Assembly: GCF_006538885.1 (NCBI RefSeq)
Contig: NZ_BJLY01000001.1
Coordinates: 434,001 to 498,000, forward strand
Source: Gluconobacter roseus NBRC 3990
GTDB lineage: Bacteria > Pseudomonadota > Alphaproteobacteria > Acetobacterales > Acetobacteraceae
Direction of reading: 5' to 3'
Length of the DNA stretch: 64,000 nucleotides
Made by a program: the position numbers and the translations under genes. The notes beneath the pieces were generated by a model. That model searched no databases. It saw only the letters and a program-made list of their open reading frames with translations, and was not told the origin of the DNA. Every line of letters starts with the position of its first letter. Within the stretch, counting starts at the first letter, position 1. This document shows, piece by piece, positions 36,117 to 44,600 of the stretch.

Positions 36117-36953
36117 ATGCAGGTTTTTGAGACAATCGAGGCATTTCGGGCAGCGCGGACGGCTTATCCGACCCTCGGTTTCGTTCCGACCATGGGATTT
36201 CTGCATGAAGGCCATCTCGGACTGGTCCGGCGGGCGAAGGCGGAAAATGGCGCGGTGGCCGTCAGTATTTTCGTCAATCCCACGCAGTTTGGGCCGAATG
36301 AGGACTATGCCTCCTATCCGCGCGATCCCGAGCGCGATCTGGCGCTTCTGAAAGAGGCCGGGGCCGATCTGGTGTTTCTGCCGACGCCCGATGTGCTTTA
36401 TCCGTCCGGTGCAGTCACCCGGATTGAAGTCGGCGGCGTTGCGGAAGAACTCGAAGGCCAGTCCCGTCCCGGACATTTCTCCGGTGTGGCGACGGTGGTG
36501 ACCAAACTGTTCAACATCGTTCAGCCGCAGCGGGCCTATTTCGGGCAGAAGGATGCCCAGCAATGCGCGGTTGTGCGCCGCTTTGTGGCGGATCTGGATA
36601 TTCCGGTTGAAATCGTGGTCTGCGAGATCGCGCGGGAAGCGGATGGTCTGGCCCGTTCCAGCCGTAATGTGCGTCTGACGACCGAAAACCGCCAGAAAGC
36701 GCCAGCCCTGTTTCAGGCTTTGCAGGAAGCCGCAGGGCTGTTCCGCAATGGCGAGCGGGATGTGGACGTTTTGGAAAATGCCATGCGCGCGGTCCTGACC
36801 GAAGCCGGACTTCCGGATATCGACTATGCGACGGTTGTGAACGCAGACACGTTCCGCCGCGAACAGCCCTGTTCTGATAACGCGCTGGCGCTTCTGGCGC
36901 TTCTGGCCGTGCGGGCCGGGGAGGTCCGGCTGATCGACAACATGCCGCTTTGA
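36117..36953 (+). CDS. panC: Pantothenate synthetase PanC
   Basis: Joins pantoate and beta-alanine using ATP, the last step to pantothenate. 278 residues from the ATG at 36117, with AGGGA upstream; the frame could run 19 codons more. Nucleotidyltransferase signature PTMGFLHEGH (His30, His33), then FVNPTQFGPNEDY, FGQKDAQQCAVV, and the C-terminal SSRNVRL. panB and panD are not in the window. Confidence 0.95.
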   Translation: MQVFETIEAFRAARTAYPTLGFVPTMGFLHEGHLGLVRRAKAENGAVAVSIFVNPTQFGPNEDYASYPRDPERDLALLKEAGADLVFLPTPDVLYPSGAVTRIEVGGVAEELEGQSRPGHFSGVATVVTKLFNIVQPQRAYFGQKDAQQCAVVRRFVADLDIPVEIVVCEIAREADGLARSSRNVRLTTENRQKAPALFQALQEAAGLFRNGERDVDVLENAMRAVLTEAGLPDIDYATVVNADTFRREQPCSDNALALLALLAVRAGEVRLIDNMPL

Positions 36954-37011
36954 GTTGCTCCCCCTTCGTGCGGTATAAGCATGAACTGCTGACGTACGGA
37001 GGATTTCAGGC

Positions 37012-38709
37012 ATGCAGAAAACCATCATGCGTCGCGTGGCCCAGGGTCAGGGCCACGAACCCGCCGATCTGGTCATTAAGAACGTCCGGCTGTTCGATCT
37101 GGTCACGGGTGATCTCATTCCGACCGATATCGCCATCTGCGGTGACAGGATCGTCGGGACCTATGGTGAATACGAAGGGGTAGAAACGATCGATGGTGCA
37201 GGCCGGATCGCCGTTCCGGGCTTCATCGATACCCATCTCCACGTGGAATCCTCGCTCGTCACACCCTTCGAGTTCGATCGCTGCGTCCTGCCGCATGGCG
37301 TGACGACAGCCATCTGCGACCCGCATGAAATGGCCAATGTGCTGGGACGTGCGGCATTCGATTATTTTCTGGCCGCTGCCGAGCGGACCATCATGGATCT
37401 GCGCGTCAATCTCTCAAGCTGCGTGCCAGCCACCTCCATGGAGACATCGGGCGCGGTTCTGAACGTGGATGATCTGCTGGCCTATCGGGACCATCCGAAA
37501 GTGATCGGTCTGGCTGAATTTATGAACATTCCGGGCGTTCTGAACGGCGATCCGGGCTGCGTGGACAAGCTGGCCGCTTTTGCGGACGGGCATATCGACG
37601 GTCACGCACCGCTCATGCGCGGCAAGCCTCTGAACGGTTATCTGGCGGCCGGCATTTCAACCGATCATGAAGCCACCGCTGCTGATGAAGCGCTGGAAAA
37701 AGTGCGCAAGGGCATGACGGTTCTGATCCGGGAAGGATCGGTCTGCAAGGATCTTGAGGCGCTGGTGCCGTTGCTGAACGTCGCGACCTCGCCGTTCTTC
37801 GCGTTCTGCACCGATGACCGCAATCCGCTTGAAATCTCCCATGAGGGCCATCTGGATTTCCTGATCCGCCGGGCGATCGAGCTTGGCGTTGAGCCGCTGG
37901 CTGCATACCGTGCCGCATCACTGTCCGCAGCCACGGCTTTTGGCCTGAAGGATCGTGGACAGATCGCGCCGGGCAAGCGCGCGGATATTGTCTTGCTCTA
38001 TGATCTGGAACGCTGTCAGGTTTCAGACGTCATTTCGGCCGGGCGCCTTGTGAATGACGCGCTATTTTCCAGCCGCGAGATCGTATCGCCCGTCGGGCTT
38101 GAAAGCGTGAAGCTGCCTCATCCTGTTACTGCACAGGACATGCGTATCCAAGGAAACGGTGCAAATCGCCCGGTTATGGGACTGATTCCGGGGCAGATCA
38201 TTACGGATTTCCTGCATCTGGATCTGCCGGAAAAAGATGGGTGTGTGCTTTCTGATTCCGTTCAGGATGTCGTCAAGGTCTGCGTCGTGGCGCGGCATGG
38301 ACATAATGACAATATCGGACGCGGTTTTGTGCGGGGTTTTGGCCTGACAGATGGGGCGCTGGCCTCGTCCGTAGGCCATGACAGCCATAACATCTGCGTC
38401 GTTGGAACCAATGATGGGGACATGGCCTGTGCGGTGAACCATCTGGAGAAAACCGGTGGCGGTTTCGTCGCGGTTCGCGCGGGTAAGATACTGGCGGAAC
38501 TGTGTCTTCCGGTTGCTGGTCTGATGAGTGATGCACCTTACGAACAGGTACGGGACGATCTCATCGTTCTGCGGAAAACGGCTAGGGACATGGGGGTGGT
38601 TCTGGAAGAACCATTCCTGCAACTGGCCTTCCTTCCACTGCCTGTCATTCCCTATCTCAAGATCACGGATTTCGGGATGATTGACGTCCGGACCATGACT
38701 GTCGTGTAG
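37012..38709 (+). CDS. ade: Adenine deaminase (amidohydrolase superfamily)
   Basis: Converts adenine to hypoxanthine and ammonia. 565 residues, as in the E. coli/B. subtilis Ade group. Metal motif [13 protein letters not shown] near 66-78. Later regions FSTDDRNP-like [10 protein letters not shown] near 267-276 and [14 protein letters not shown] near 452-465 are Ade-specific. The same family can deaminate related substrates, but the two C-terminal regions support adenine. Last core gene before the phage-like region. Confidence 0.9.
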   Translation: MQKTIMRRVAQGQGHEPADLVIKNVRLFDLVTGDLIPTDIAICGDRIVGTYGEYEGVETIDGAGRIAVPGFIDTHLHVESSLVTPFEFDRCVLPHGVTTAICDPHEMANVLGRAAFDYFLAAAERTIMDLRVNLSSCVPATSMETSGAVLNVDDLLAYRDHPKVIGLAEFMNIPGVLNGDPGCVDKLAAFADGHIDGHAPLMRGKPLNGYLAAGISTDHEATAADEALEKVRKGMTVLIREGSVCKDLEALVPLLNVATSPFFAFCTDDRNPLEISHEGHLDFLIRRAIELGVEPLAAYRAASLSAATAFGLKDRGQIAPGKRADIVLLYDLERCQVSDVISAGRLVNDALFSSREIVSPVGLESVKLPHPVTAQDMRIQGNGANRPVMGLIPGQIITDFLHLDLPEKDGCVLSDSVQDVVKVCVVARHGHNDNIGRGFVRGFGLTDGALASSVGHDSHNICVVGTNDGDMACAVNHLEKTGGGFVAVRAGKILAELCLPVAGLMSDAPYEQVRDDLIVLRKTARDMGVVLEEPFLQLAFLPLPVIPYLKITDFGMIDVRTMTVV

Positions 38710-38724
38710 ACGAAGCCGTGCGCG

Positions 38725-38767
38725 GGTCAGGGCTCATGATCGGAAGATGCCGGTTGGAGCCCTGACC
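38725..38767 (+). terminator. Possible terminator after adenine deaminase
   Basis: GGTCAGGGCTC (38725-38735) pairs with GAGCCCTGACC (38757-38767) with a 21-base loop and only a short T run after it. Structure is clear, termination less so. Confidence 0.5.
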
Positions 38768-38827
38768 TTTCGGGCATCCATACCCTGTCTTAATAGGGCG
38801 CCGGCTTATCCGGTTTGCCGTCCAGCT

Positions 38828-38937
38828 TTAGACATCGGATACGCTAACCACGCCAGCTTTTGGCTGATCGTGACGGGCGCGACGGATCCGGCCGAGCGCG
38901 CCGAGAAGGCACAAGAAGCCCCCTAACGTGCCAACGC
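38828..38937 (-). other. Possible end of a small membrane protein, no start
   Basis: After the tail-protein stop, the minus strand stays open as GVGTLGGFLCLLGALGRI then a basic tail, stopping at 38828. It looks like the end of a small membrane-anchored phage protein (hydrophobic then basic), but no ATG, GTG or TTG start in frame can be found before the last short part. Probably a remnant. The rest of 38768-38939 shows nothing. Confidence 0.25.
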
Positions 38938-38939
38938 CC

Positions 38940-40589
38940 TCATGTCAGCGTCTCCCCGCTCAGGCCAGTCCATGCTTTCGCATTCGGGTTCCACATTGCC
39001 ATGACGCCCTGCGCCCCACCGTTGATAGATTTGTCCGTCACGAGTGCCCGCTGCCACGCGGTTGGGTTCGCCGGAAGAGTTGCGAAAGTGTAGGTGGTGG
39101 ACACTTGCGGCTCATTGGCGAAAACCGCTACGCTTTCCTGCGACTTGAATGAGACAAGCGGCGTTTCCTGCCATGCGGAATTGTCGCTGTTGCCAGCAAT
39201 AAGCTGAATGTCTCTCGGCCATCCGTTTCCGCCGGATGTATCGCACTGGATCTTCCAATATGCGCCGTTTGTGTACCCATTTACAAACATGAAGCCACAA
39301 GCGCCGCCCTGGCCGTCAGCACCTTGCCATTGCGAAGTGCTGACCCAGGTACCGTCCTGATATCTGGTGGCGTTTATACTTACACCGTAACCATCGTTTC
39401 CCAGAAGTGATAAGGCTGGTTTCTGGCTATTCGATGAGCGGATCGTGAAAAAGTTTGTGTTGAAATAATTGCTTTCAAGCCCGATTTGCAGAATTGGTCC
39501 GGACGTCGGACTATCATTTATCGTAAACAGCCCCCCACTGTTCTGGTTTGTGGATTCCGAACGACAGATTGCAGGCAATGCAGGGGTGGATCCATCTGCA
39601 TTTGGTGTCACGTTAATCGACAGCGGGAAGTAATTCTTCCCGGCAGCAGGTGTGTAGCCGAGGGCTGTTTCTATAGTCGCAGCCGTCACATCCGCATCTG
39701 ACCCTGCCGGGCCCGTAGCACCAGCCGGTCCAGTCTCGCCGACATCGCCCTTGGGACCCTGAGGCCCGGTCAGGCCTGTCTCGCCTTGTGCGCCCGTCTC
39801 GCCTTTTGCACCGGTTGCACCTGCTGGGGCCTCAAAGGTCGTCTGTGATGTCGTTCCGTCCGTAAGTGTCGCAGTCAGCGTAACAGTAGAAGGCTGGCCC
39901 GCTGTCACTGTGCCTTGCGTCGCTGTAATGGACTTGACGCCAACGCCATTTGTGCTGCCCGACAGGGACGCGACCCATTCTGCAATCGTCTGCGTCTTTG
40001 CGGCGGCTGTGACATTCAGGCCCGAACCGTCTCCAGAATAGGATTCCGCTGCGACGCTCTCAAATGATGGCGTGCCGACGGGGGCTTCATCCTCCGTCAC
40101 CATCACCACCTGTCCGTTGGACGAATACCCGGTCGGCAGCGCCTCAACGCCTGCAATCAGCACCTTGCCGTTTGTCAGGGTATCGACTGGGACGTCTGAT
40201 GGCAGAGCCGTTGCTGGCGTTAAGGTTGTGATCTGGAGAACCGCCATCACAGAATAGACGCGGCCCTGTGCAGTCTCAACCTCGATCAGGATCTTCTGGG
40301 TGGTGTTTGGCTGACCACTGGCGAGGAACGTCACCAACTGCGTGCCCGCTACGGCACTCCACACGATCGTGAGGGCGTAGTCTTCGCTCGCGGCCGTCAT
40401 GACCGTTGCTGACCTGATTGCGGTCAGCGTGTCGCCCGTTCCGGACAGAAGTGCCGAGAAATCCAGCGTATAATCCAGACATTCAGCGGAAGATTTTGGA
40501 CAGAAAGTAACTTGAGAGACTGTCCCGTTGCATCCCTGCAGAACGATCGTCCGCAGCGGGGATGGTGTCAGATTGTGAACCGTAGTCAT
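38940..40589 (-). CDS. Phage tail-fibre-like protein with collagen-like stretch
   Basis: 549 residues. Beta-rich N-terminal part, then 14 consecutive Gly-X-Y triplets at residues 257-298 (GATGAKGETGAQGETG and onward, then GPAGSD), a trimerising triple helix found in phage and other host-binding fibres. The C-terminal domain has a ATLPANPTAWQRALVTD motif seen in tail-fibre tips. No signal peptide. The start overlaps the papain-like gene's stop in ATGA, so the two are translationally coupled. Confidence 0.75.
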   Translation of the reverse strand: MTTVHNLTPSPLRTIVLQGCNGTVSQVTFCPKSSAECLDYTLDFSALLSGTGDTLTAIRSATVMTAASEDYALTIVWSAVAGTQLVTFLASGQPNTTQKILIEVETAQGRVYSVMAVLQITTLTPATALPSDVPVDTLTNGKVLIAGVEALPTGYSSNGQVVMVTEDEAPVGTPSFESVAAESYSGDGSGLNVTAAAKTQTIAEWVASLSGSTNGVGVKSITATQGTVTAGQPSTVTLTATLTDGTTSQTTFEAPAGATGAKGETGAQGETGLTGPQGPKGDVGETGPAGATGPAGSDADVTAATIETALGYTPAAGKNYFPLSINVTPNADGSTPALPAICRSESTNQNSGGLFTINDSPTSGPILQIGLESNYFNTNFFTIRSSNSQKPALSLLGNDGYGVSINATRYQDGTWVSTSQWQGADGQGGACGFMFVNGYTNGAYWKIQCDTSGGNGWPRDIQLIAGNSDNSAWQETPLVSFKSQESVAVFANEPQVSTTYTFATLPANPTAWQRALVTDKSINGGAQGVMAMWNPNAKAWTGLSGETLT

Positions 40590-41335
40590 GCTGCCCTCAC
40601 TTCAGCCAGAAGCGCGTCGAAGTCTTCACCGGTCGGAGCCGTGCCGGGAACGCCCAGCCAGTTCTCCCGCGACAGCAGGCCGTAAGCCTCGTCCGCAATC
40701 CGCGTGAAGGTCGCCCAGGGCATGAAGGTGCGCGTGCCCCAAGTGTTGAAGAACACGCCTTCTGGATTGTAGCCCACGAGGGCGATGGCATGGCCACCGG
40801 CTGGCGTATGGTCTGAGATGGCATCCCAGTCCCAGGTTTCACCAAGGCCCAGATCCAGAAAGCCCTGTGGCACCTGCACGCCCGCCAGCACGCCGCCGAG
40901 ATAGGCAATGGCACGGCGAATGCCGACCACGTCAGTAGGAACGATCGAGCCGTATGCGGTCAGGTAGTCACATGTCTGCCCGGGCCGCAGCAGCCCGTCA
41001 CGCCGCCAGGCATTCAGCTCGTCCAGCAGGATGGTGCCGTTGTCATTGGCCCCGGTCGCAGGGTCGAAGCCCGTGAGCGCCGCATAATTCGCCAGCACGA
41101 TCTCGGTCGAGAGCATGACCAGACCCTGCGCGGCCTTTGTCCAGGTCGCTACCAGAGCGGCATGCGCTGCGAAAGCGCAGCAGCCGAAGCGGTCATTGCC
41201 CCACATCTGATAGGGCACAGTCTGCGACCAGTCGCGTTCGGCCGGCACAGCCGGCAGACGCACGGCCAGCACCCGGCCGAGGCGATAGGTGCGCGGGTCA
41301 TGTTTGGGCGCGCGCTTGCCGAGTTTGTAGGTCAT
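40586..41335 (-). CDS. Papain-like (C1-type) protein in the phage region
   Basis: 249 residues from the ATG at 41335. A candidate catalytic triad is visible: Cys in WGNDRFGCCAFAAHAAL, His in TPAGGHAIALVGY, and Asn in VFFNTWGT. This order and spacing fit a papain-fold cysteine peptidase. N-terminus is basic (KLGKRAPKHDPRTYRLGR). No signal peptide. It precedes and overlaps the tail-fibre gene. Role could be processing of virion protein or a host-acting enzyme; not known. Confidence 0.65.
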   Translation of the reverse strand: MTYKLGKRAPKHDPRTYRLGRVLAVRLPAVPAERDWSQTVPYQMWGNDRFGCCAFAAHAALVATWTKAAQGLVMLSTEIVLANYAALTGFDPATGANDNGTILLDELNAWRRDGLLRPGQTCDYLTAYGSIVPTDVVGIRRAIAYLGGVLAGVQVPQGFLDLGLGETWDWDAISDHTPAGGHAIALVGYNPEGVFFNTWGTRTFMPWATFTRIADEAYGLLSRENWLGVPGTAPTGEDFDALLAEVRAA

Positions 41336-41448
41336 TGATATCCCAATAAAAAAAGCCACACGGTCAGTGAATGCTGGGGATTTTGCAATCACGGTTGTGT
41401 ATTAAGTAGTAAAAATTATAGATTTTATGTTAAAAATTAGATATTAAC

Positions 41449-41477
41449 TTGAAGATAAAAATATTTACTCTTATAAA
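41449..41477 (+). promoter_or_regulatory. Near-consensus sigma70 promoter of the AT-rich gene
   Basis: TTGAAG (41449-41454), a 17-base spacer, TATAAA (41472-41477). AGGA at 41484-41487 is the ribosome-binding site, seven bases before the ATG at 41495. The stretch 41393-41494 is very AT-rich compared with the chromosome. Confidence 0.75.
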
Positions 41478-41494
41478 TCTTACAGGATGTTGAT

Positions 41495-42088
41495 ATGAAA
41501 TCTGAACCGTCAGAATATTGTTTTTGTGTTATTAATGCACGTAAAAGTCTTAAAAAATTAGAAAATAATTTTTATTCTGCTCTAGTTTTATTTGATTATT
41601 TCAGGTCAAAAATGGGGTTAGAAAATTTTAATGACCCAAAATCAAATTATCAACTTTCCGAAGTTGCAGCGCGAGACGCTATCTCGACCGTTTATTATTT
41701 CAAAAAAAGTTTAATACAATTGGCGAATAATGTTTCTCTATGTAATGATACGAATGGAATAGTCAAAATTGATCTAATTCATAGAGCACAAGAATTGTAC
41801 GAAGAATATTTCCCAGAAGCAGAATTTGTGCGTCACGGTATAGCGCATGCAAGTCAAGCTATGGCTACTCCCGGTCGATCTAGAAGCACTTCACTGAATG
41901 ACAACAATATTAATACAGATAGCCAAGGGCCGCAGGTAATTATAAGATCAAGCTTCCACGGATCTGTAGTAACAGTAACCTACCAAGGAAAAGAGTATAG
42001 CGCCGATATCAGTAAGAAGAGTCTAAAAAATTTGCAGGAGATCAGACAAATGACAGTGGATGCTTTTGGGTTCGACGTTAATGTTTGA
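41495..42088 (+). CDS. AT-rich gene for a HEPN-like protein, unknown function
   Basis: 197 residues. No family recognised with certainty. A helical first 120 residues (ARKSLKKLENNF, AARDAISTVYYFKKSLI, HRAQELYEEYFPEAEF) end in VRHGIAHAS, an RX4H motif (Arg113, His118) like the active site of HEPN ribonucleases, which act in toxin-antitoxin and abortive-infection systems. A short strand-rich tail follows (VIIRSSFHGSVVTVTYQG). Base composition is far lower in GC than any neighbour, so a transferred gene. It is on the opposite strand to the phage genes and has its own promoter. No antitoxin partner is visible. Confidence 0.6.
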   Translation: MKSEPSEYCFCVINARKSLKKLENNFYSALVLFDYFRSKMGLENFNDPKSNYQLSEVAARDAISTVYYFKKSLIQLANNVSLCNDTNGIVKIDLIHRAQELYEEYFPEAEFVRHGIAHASQAMATPGRSRSTSLNDNNINTDSQGPQVIIRSSFHGSVVTVTYQGKEYSADISKKSLKNLQEIRQMTVDAFGFDVNV

Positions 42089-42352
42089 TTGAGATCACAC
42101 CTCTATTGGAGATATCTAGCAGTTATCTCTAACAAAAATTTAATCTACGATGAAACTGTAAGTAGTATCCAAATTTCATTTGTATCTTGAGAATGTAAGC
42201 TATCGAAAAGTACCTGTTTCATCTTTTTATCGGACGATTGTTTCTTTCCGCTCGCCTCGTCAACCCGCAACTCTTCGTTAGGATTTAAGAGTATCGTACC
42301 TGCAAAGGTGTAGCAATTGGCGGCAAGGAATTGCCTCGAAAGGCGGCTCTTG
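42089..42352. other. Gene-poor AT-rich tail of the island
   Basis: This stretch holds no complete gene. The minus strand stays free of stops from 42432 down to a TAG at 42145 in one frame, reading for example NCYTFAGTILLNPNEEL then KKMKQVLFDSLHSQDTNEIW. This looks protein-like, but there is no start at the upstream end, so it is probably the 3' part of a gene cut by a rearrangement. Confidence 0.35.
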
Positions 42353-42433
42353 TCATCGGACGCAAAACCAGAACATGCTGGCCAGCCGCCAGACCGATGC
42401 GGCGACGAGAACGGCGTGCCAGATCCCGCGCAT
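42353..42433 (-). CDS. 26-residue hydrophobic peptide, possible remnant
   Basis: MRGIWHAVLVAASVWRLASM and six more residues. Its ATG overlaps the stop of the lipoprotein gene in TGATG, so it may be translated by coupling. It could be the cut-off start of a longer membrane protein, since the region downstream is disrupted. No function assigned. Confidence 0.3.
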   Translation of the reverse strand: MRGIWHAVLVAASVWRLASMFWFCVR

Positions 42434-42933
42434 CAGACGCCCTGATAGATGCGGGCGCGGATCAGCTCCGGAGACTGGAGCGGCGCGGCATACGGGGAGG
42501 CCGTTACGCCAGCCAGCGCCTCGACCAGCGGGATCATGGCCTGAACCGTGGTCATGTAGGTGCCAGCGGACGGCGAATAGACCTTCACGATCGGGGTGGC
42601 GATCGCTAGCAGGGTCTGGAGATCCGTGCCGAGAGACTTGGCCCAGTCCTTGCCGGTCGCAACTGTGATGGAACCGTTCGAGTTAGCTGCGACCTGCGCG
42701 GTCACGCTGCGGATCTGGGCAATCAGGTTGTCGAACTTTGCCTTGTCCGAGGCAGACAGATGGCTTTCCAGTTCGGGGATGCCCTCGATCGCCTGAACTG
42801 CATAGGCGATGGCCGTGGCGTCATTGTTGAGCGCGGCCGTGTCGAACGTGGCTGTGTTGGTTGTCGTGGTGCACGCCACCGTAGATCCGAGAAGGATGGT
42901 ACCGAGGCTGAGTGCGAGGAAGCGGTTACGCAT
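42433..42933 (-). CDS. Lipoprotein of unknown function in the phage region
   Basis: 166 residues from the ATG at 42933. Lipobox LLGSTVAC, then a Thr-rich linker and a mostly helical body (IAYAVQAIEGIPELESHL, NLIAQIRSVTAQVAAN). Small helical lipoproteins of this kind occur in phage lysis or morphogenesis modules, but nothing specific is recognisable here. A terminator just upstream of the start suggests a promoter within 20-30 bp or the loss of the former upstream gene. Confidence 0.65.
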   Translation of the reverse strand: MRNRFLALSLGTILLGSTVACTTTTNTATFDTAALNNDATAIAYAVQAIEGIPELESHLSASDKAKFDNLIAQIRSVTAQVAANSNGSITVATGKDWAKSLGTDLQTLLAIATPIVKVYSPSAGTYMTTVQAMIPLVEALAGVTASPYAAPLQSPELIRARIYQGV

Positions 42934-42948
42934 GACGTCTCCAGACAT

Positions 42949-42972
42949 GAAAAAACCGCCTCAGGGGCGGTC
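42949..42972 (-). terminator. Minus-strand terminator upstream of the lipoprotein gene
   Basis: On the minus strand ACCGCC, loop CCTGA, GGCGGT and a run of T. It lies immediately 5' of the lipoprotein gene, so it ends a transcript from a gene that is no longer there or is only the integrase-side remnant. Confidence 0.6.
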
Positions 42973-43042
42973 AGCAAGGGCGATGGCGCGGTTCGGAAAG
43001 CTTCCTCATAGGAAAGTAAAGTTGCGCGCACCCAGAAGAATG

Positions 43043-43234
43043 ATGTGTCAAGCTGCCGCTTTGAGTGGTTTTTGCGATTTCGGACGAGGGAAAGCCCGAT
43101 CCACCCCGCATGGTCTAAGAAAAGCCGCGACCCGAAGGCTCGCAGAAGCCGGCTACACAACCCACCAAATCGCCGCCATCGCAGGCCATCAGAGCCTCAG
43201 CGAAGTCGCCCGCTATATCCGCGCTGCTAAGTAA
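43043..43234 (+). pseudogene. Tyrosine-recombinase integrase, C-terminal fragment
   Basis: Only the last part of a phage integrase remains: STPHGLRKAATRRLAEAGY, TTHQIAAIAGHQSLSEVA and RYIRAAK. The HxxR box (HGLR), the GHQS box and the nucleophile Tyr in RYI are all present, but the catalytic first Arg and the arm- and core-binding domains are gone. It lies 115 bp from the 3' end of a tRNA-Arg gene, its probable integration target. Confidence 0.8.
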
Positions 43235-43347
43235 GCAGATGGAATTGGCACCTTTGGCGACGTTAAGGAAGGTCGACTGAAAAACCTGTCCCGGAAGGTG
43301 TCAAACCTGCCGAAAAACTGGCGGAAGATAGCGATTTTTGAAATTGG

Positions 43348-43424
43348 TGGTGGACCTGACGCGATTCGAACGCGTGACCTTTGCCTTCGGAGGGCAACGC
43401 TCTATCCAGCTGAGCTACAGGTCC
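43348..43424 (-). tRNA. tRNA-Arg (anticodon CCG)
   Basis: Read on the minus strand: acceptor arm GGACCTG pairs with CAGGTCC, D-arm AGCTCAGCTGGATAGAGC, anticodon loop CTCCGAA with CCG as anticodon, T-arm TTCGAATC. Discriminator A and encoded CCA at 43348-43350. The 3' end faces the integrase fragment, as expected for an island integrated in the tRNA 3' part. Confidence 0.95.
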
Positions 43425-43512
43425 ATGCGCCCTCAGATAACTGCTTCGGCGACAGATTGCCAGCCCTCTTTTTTGAAAGTTCGATCAAGCCGTTTTCCGC
43501 TCCGTGACGAGC

Positions 43513-44550
43513 TTACGGAAAAACCTGTGTCTGGGCCGTGGCCTGCCACGCGGCTGCGGCGACGTCGCCCCCCGAGGGTAGGAACTGGTCTGGGTCTGTC
43601 AGCCAGGCGACAGCGTCCTGCGCCGCGCCCCTGCGGTCCCGGCTGAGAAGATGATGGGCGCCGGGCAGTTCATCAATCCGGGTCCCTTGTGGAAGTTTCC
43701 GGAGCAGGCGGGCCGTAAAAGGCGGCAGGACGAACTGGTCTCTTCCGCCGAAAATAATGAGCAGCGGCAGACGGGCTTTTGGTGCGGAATCGTAGGCGGC
43801 CCGCATCAGAAGAGTCAGGCCGTAGAGCGGATGGATCGTCGAACTGTGCAGGGTGAGGGGATCGAAATACAGCCGCCGCAGTGCCTTGAGATTGTCGCTC
43901 GCAACCCGGTGGCCGGGCACAGCGGAGCCATCGAGCTTCCAGTGTGGGGCGAGCAGGTCCATGCCGCCCAGAATGGCTTCCCAGGGCTGGCCAATATCCA
44001 GGGCGGCGGGGGCAAGCAGGATCGTGCTGCTGATGCCGGGTGTGTCTGATGCCGCAAGGAGCAAGGCGATCGCGCCCCCCATGCTCTCTCCCATGACGTG
44101 GATGGGTGTGTCCGGATAGCGGGTACGCAACCAGAGAACCTCTTCACGTGCATCCTGCACCATTCTTGCCCTACCGGCCCAGCTTCCCCGTTCCGTTGTC
44201 TGTCCAAAGCCGCGAATATCCGGCGCGGCGAGCGTAAAGCCTGCGGAGGTGAAAGTTGGGGCAGCGAATTCGAAGGCATCCCGGCTGTCTCCATATCCAT
44301 GCAAGGCAAGGATGATGCCGCGTGGTTCGGGTGTGTCTGCGGGATACAGCCGCAGCGGAATATGAGCCCCGTCCGACATGGTGAGGGTAAGGGTTGGAGG
44401 AATAAGCGCTGTTTCCTGAGCTGTCGGGTGCAGGTCCGGCATATGTGGCGCCGTGCAGCCCCCAAGCAGAACCATGAGTCCCATAAGGCAGGTCAGTCCG
44501 AAGGAAAGACGTGCGAGGCAGTTTGAAACGGAGGGGAATGGGCCTATCAT
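43513..44550 (-). CDS. Alpha/beta-hydrolase lipoprotein (lysophospholipase-like)
   Basis: 345 residues from the ATG at 44550. Lipoprotein signal with LLGGC. Serine-hydrolase nucleophile elbow GESMGG, preceded by LALHGYGDSRDAFE and PDIRGFGQTTERG, typical of lysophospholipase/monoacylglycerol lipase type. Catalytic Asp and His are in FGGRDQFV and GAHHLL. Probably anchored in the outer membrane or facing the periplasm. Divergent from polA. Confidence 0.85.
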   Translation of the reverse strand: MIGPFPSVSNCLARLSFGLTCLMGLMVLLGGCTAPHMPDLHPTAQETALIPPTLTLTMSDGAHIPLRLYPADTPEPRGIILALHGYGDSRDAFEFAAPTFTSAGFTLAAPDIRGFGQTTERGSWAGRARMVQDAREEVLWLRTRYPDTPIHVMGESMGGAIALLLAASDTPGISSTILLAPAALDIGQPWEAILGGMDLLAPHWKLDGSAVPGHRVASDNLKALRRLYFDPLTLHSSTIHPLYGLTLLMRAAYDSAPKARLPLLIIFGGRDQFVLPPFTARLLRKLPQGTRIDELPGAHHLLSRDRRGAAQDAVAWLTDPDQFLPSGGDVAAAAWQATAQTQVFP

Positions 44551-44600
44551 CGCGAGGATTTTAGAACGTCCGCTCCTTCGGGGCGAGAAGGGAGACATTC

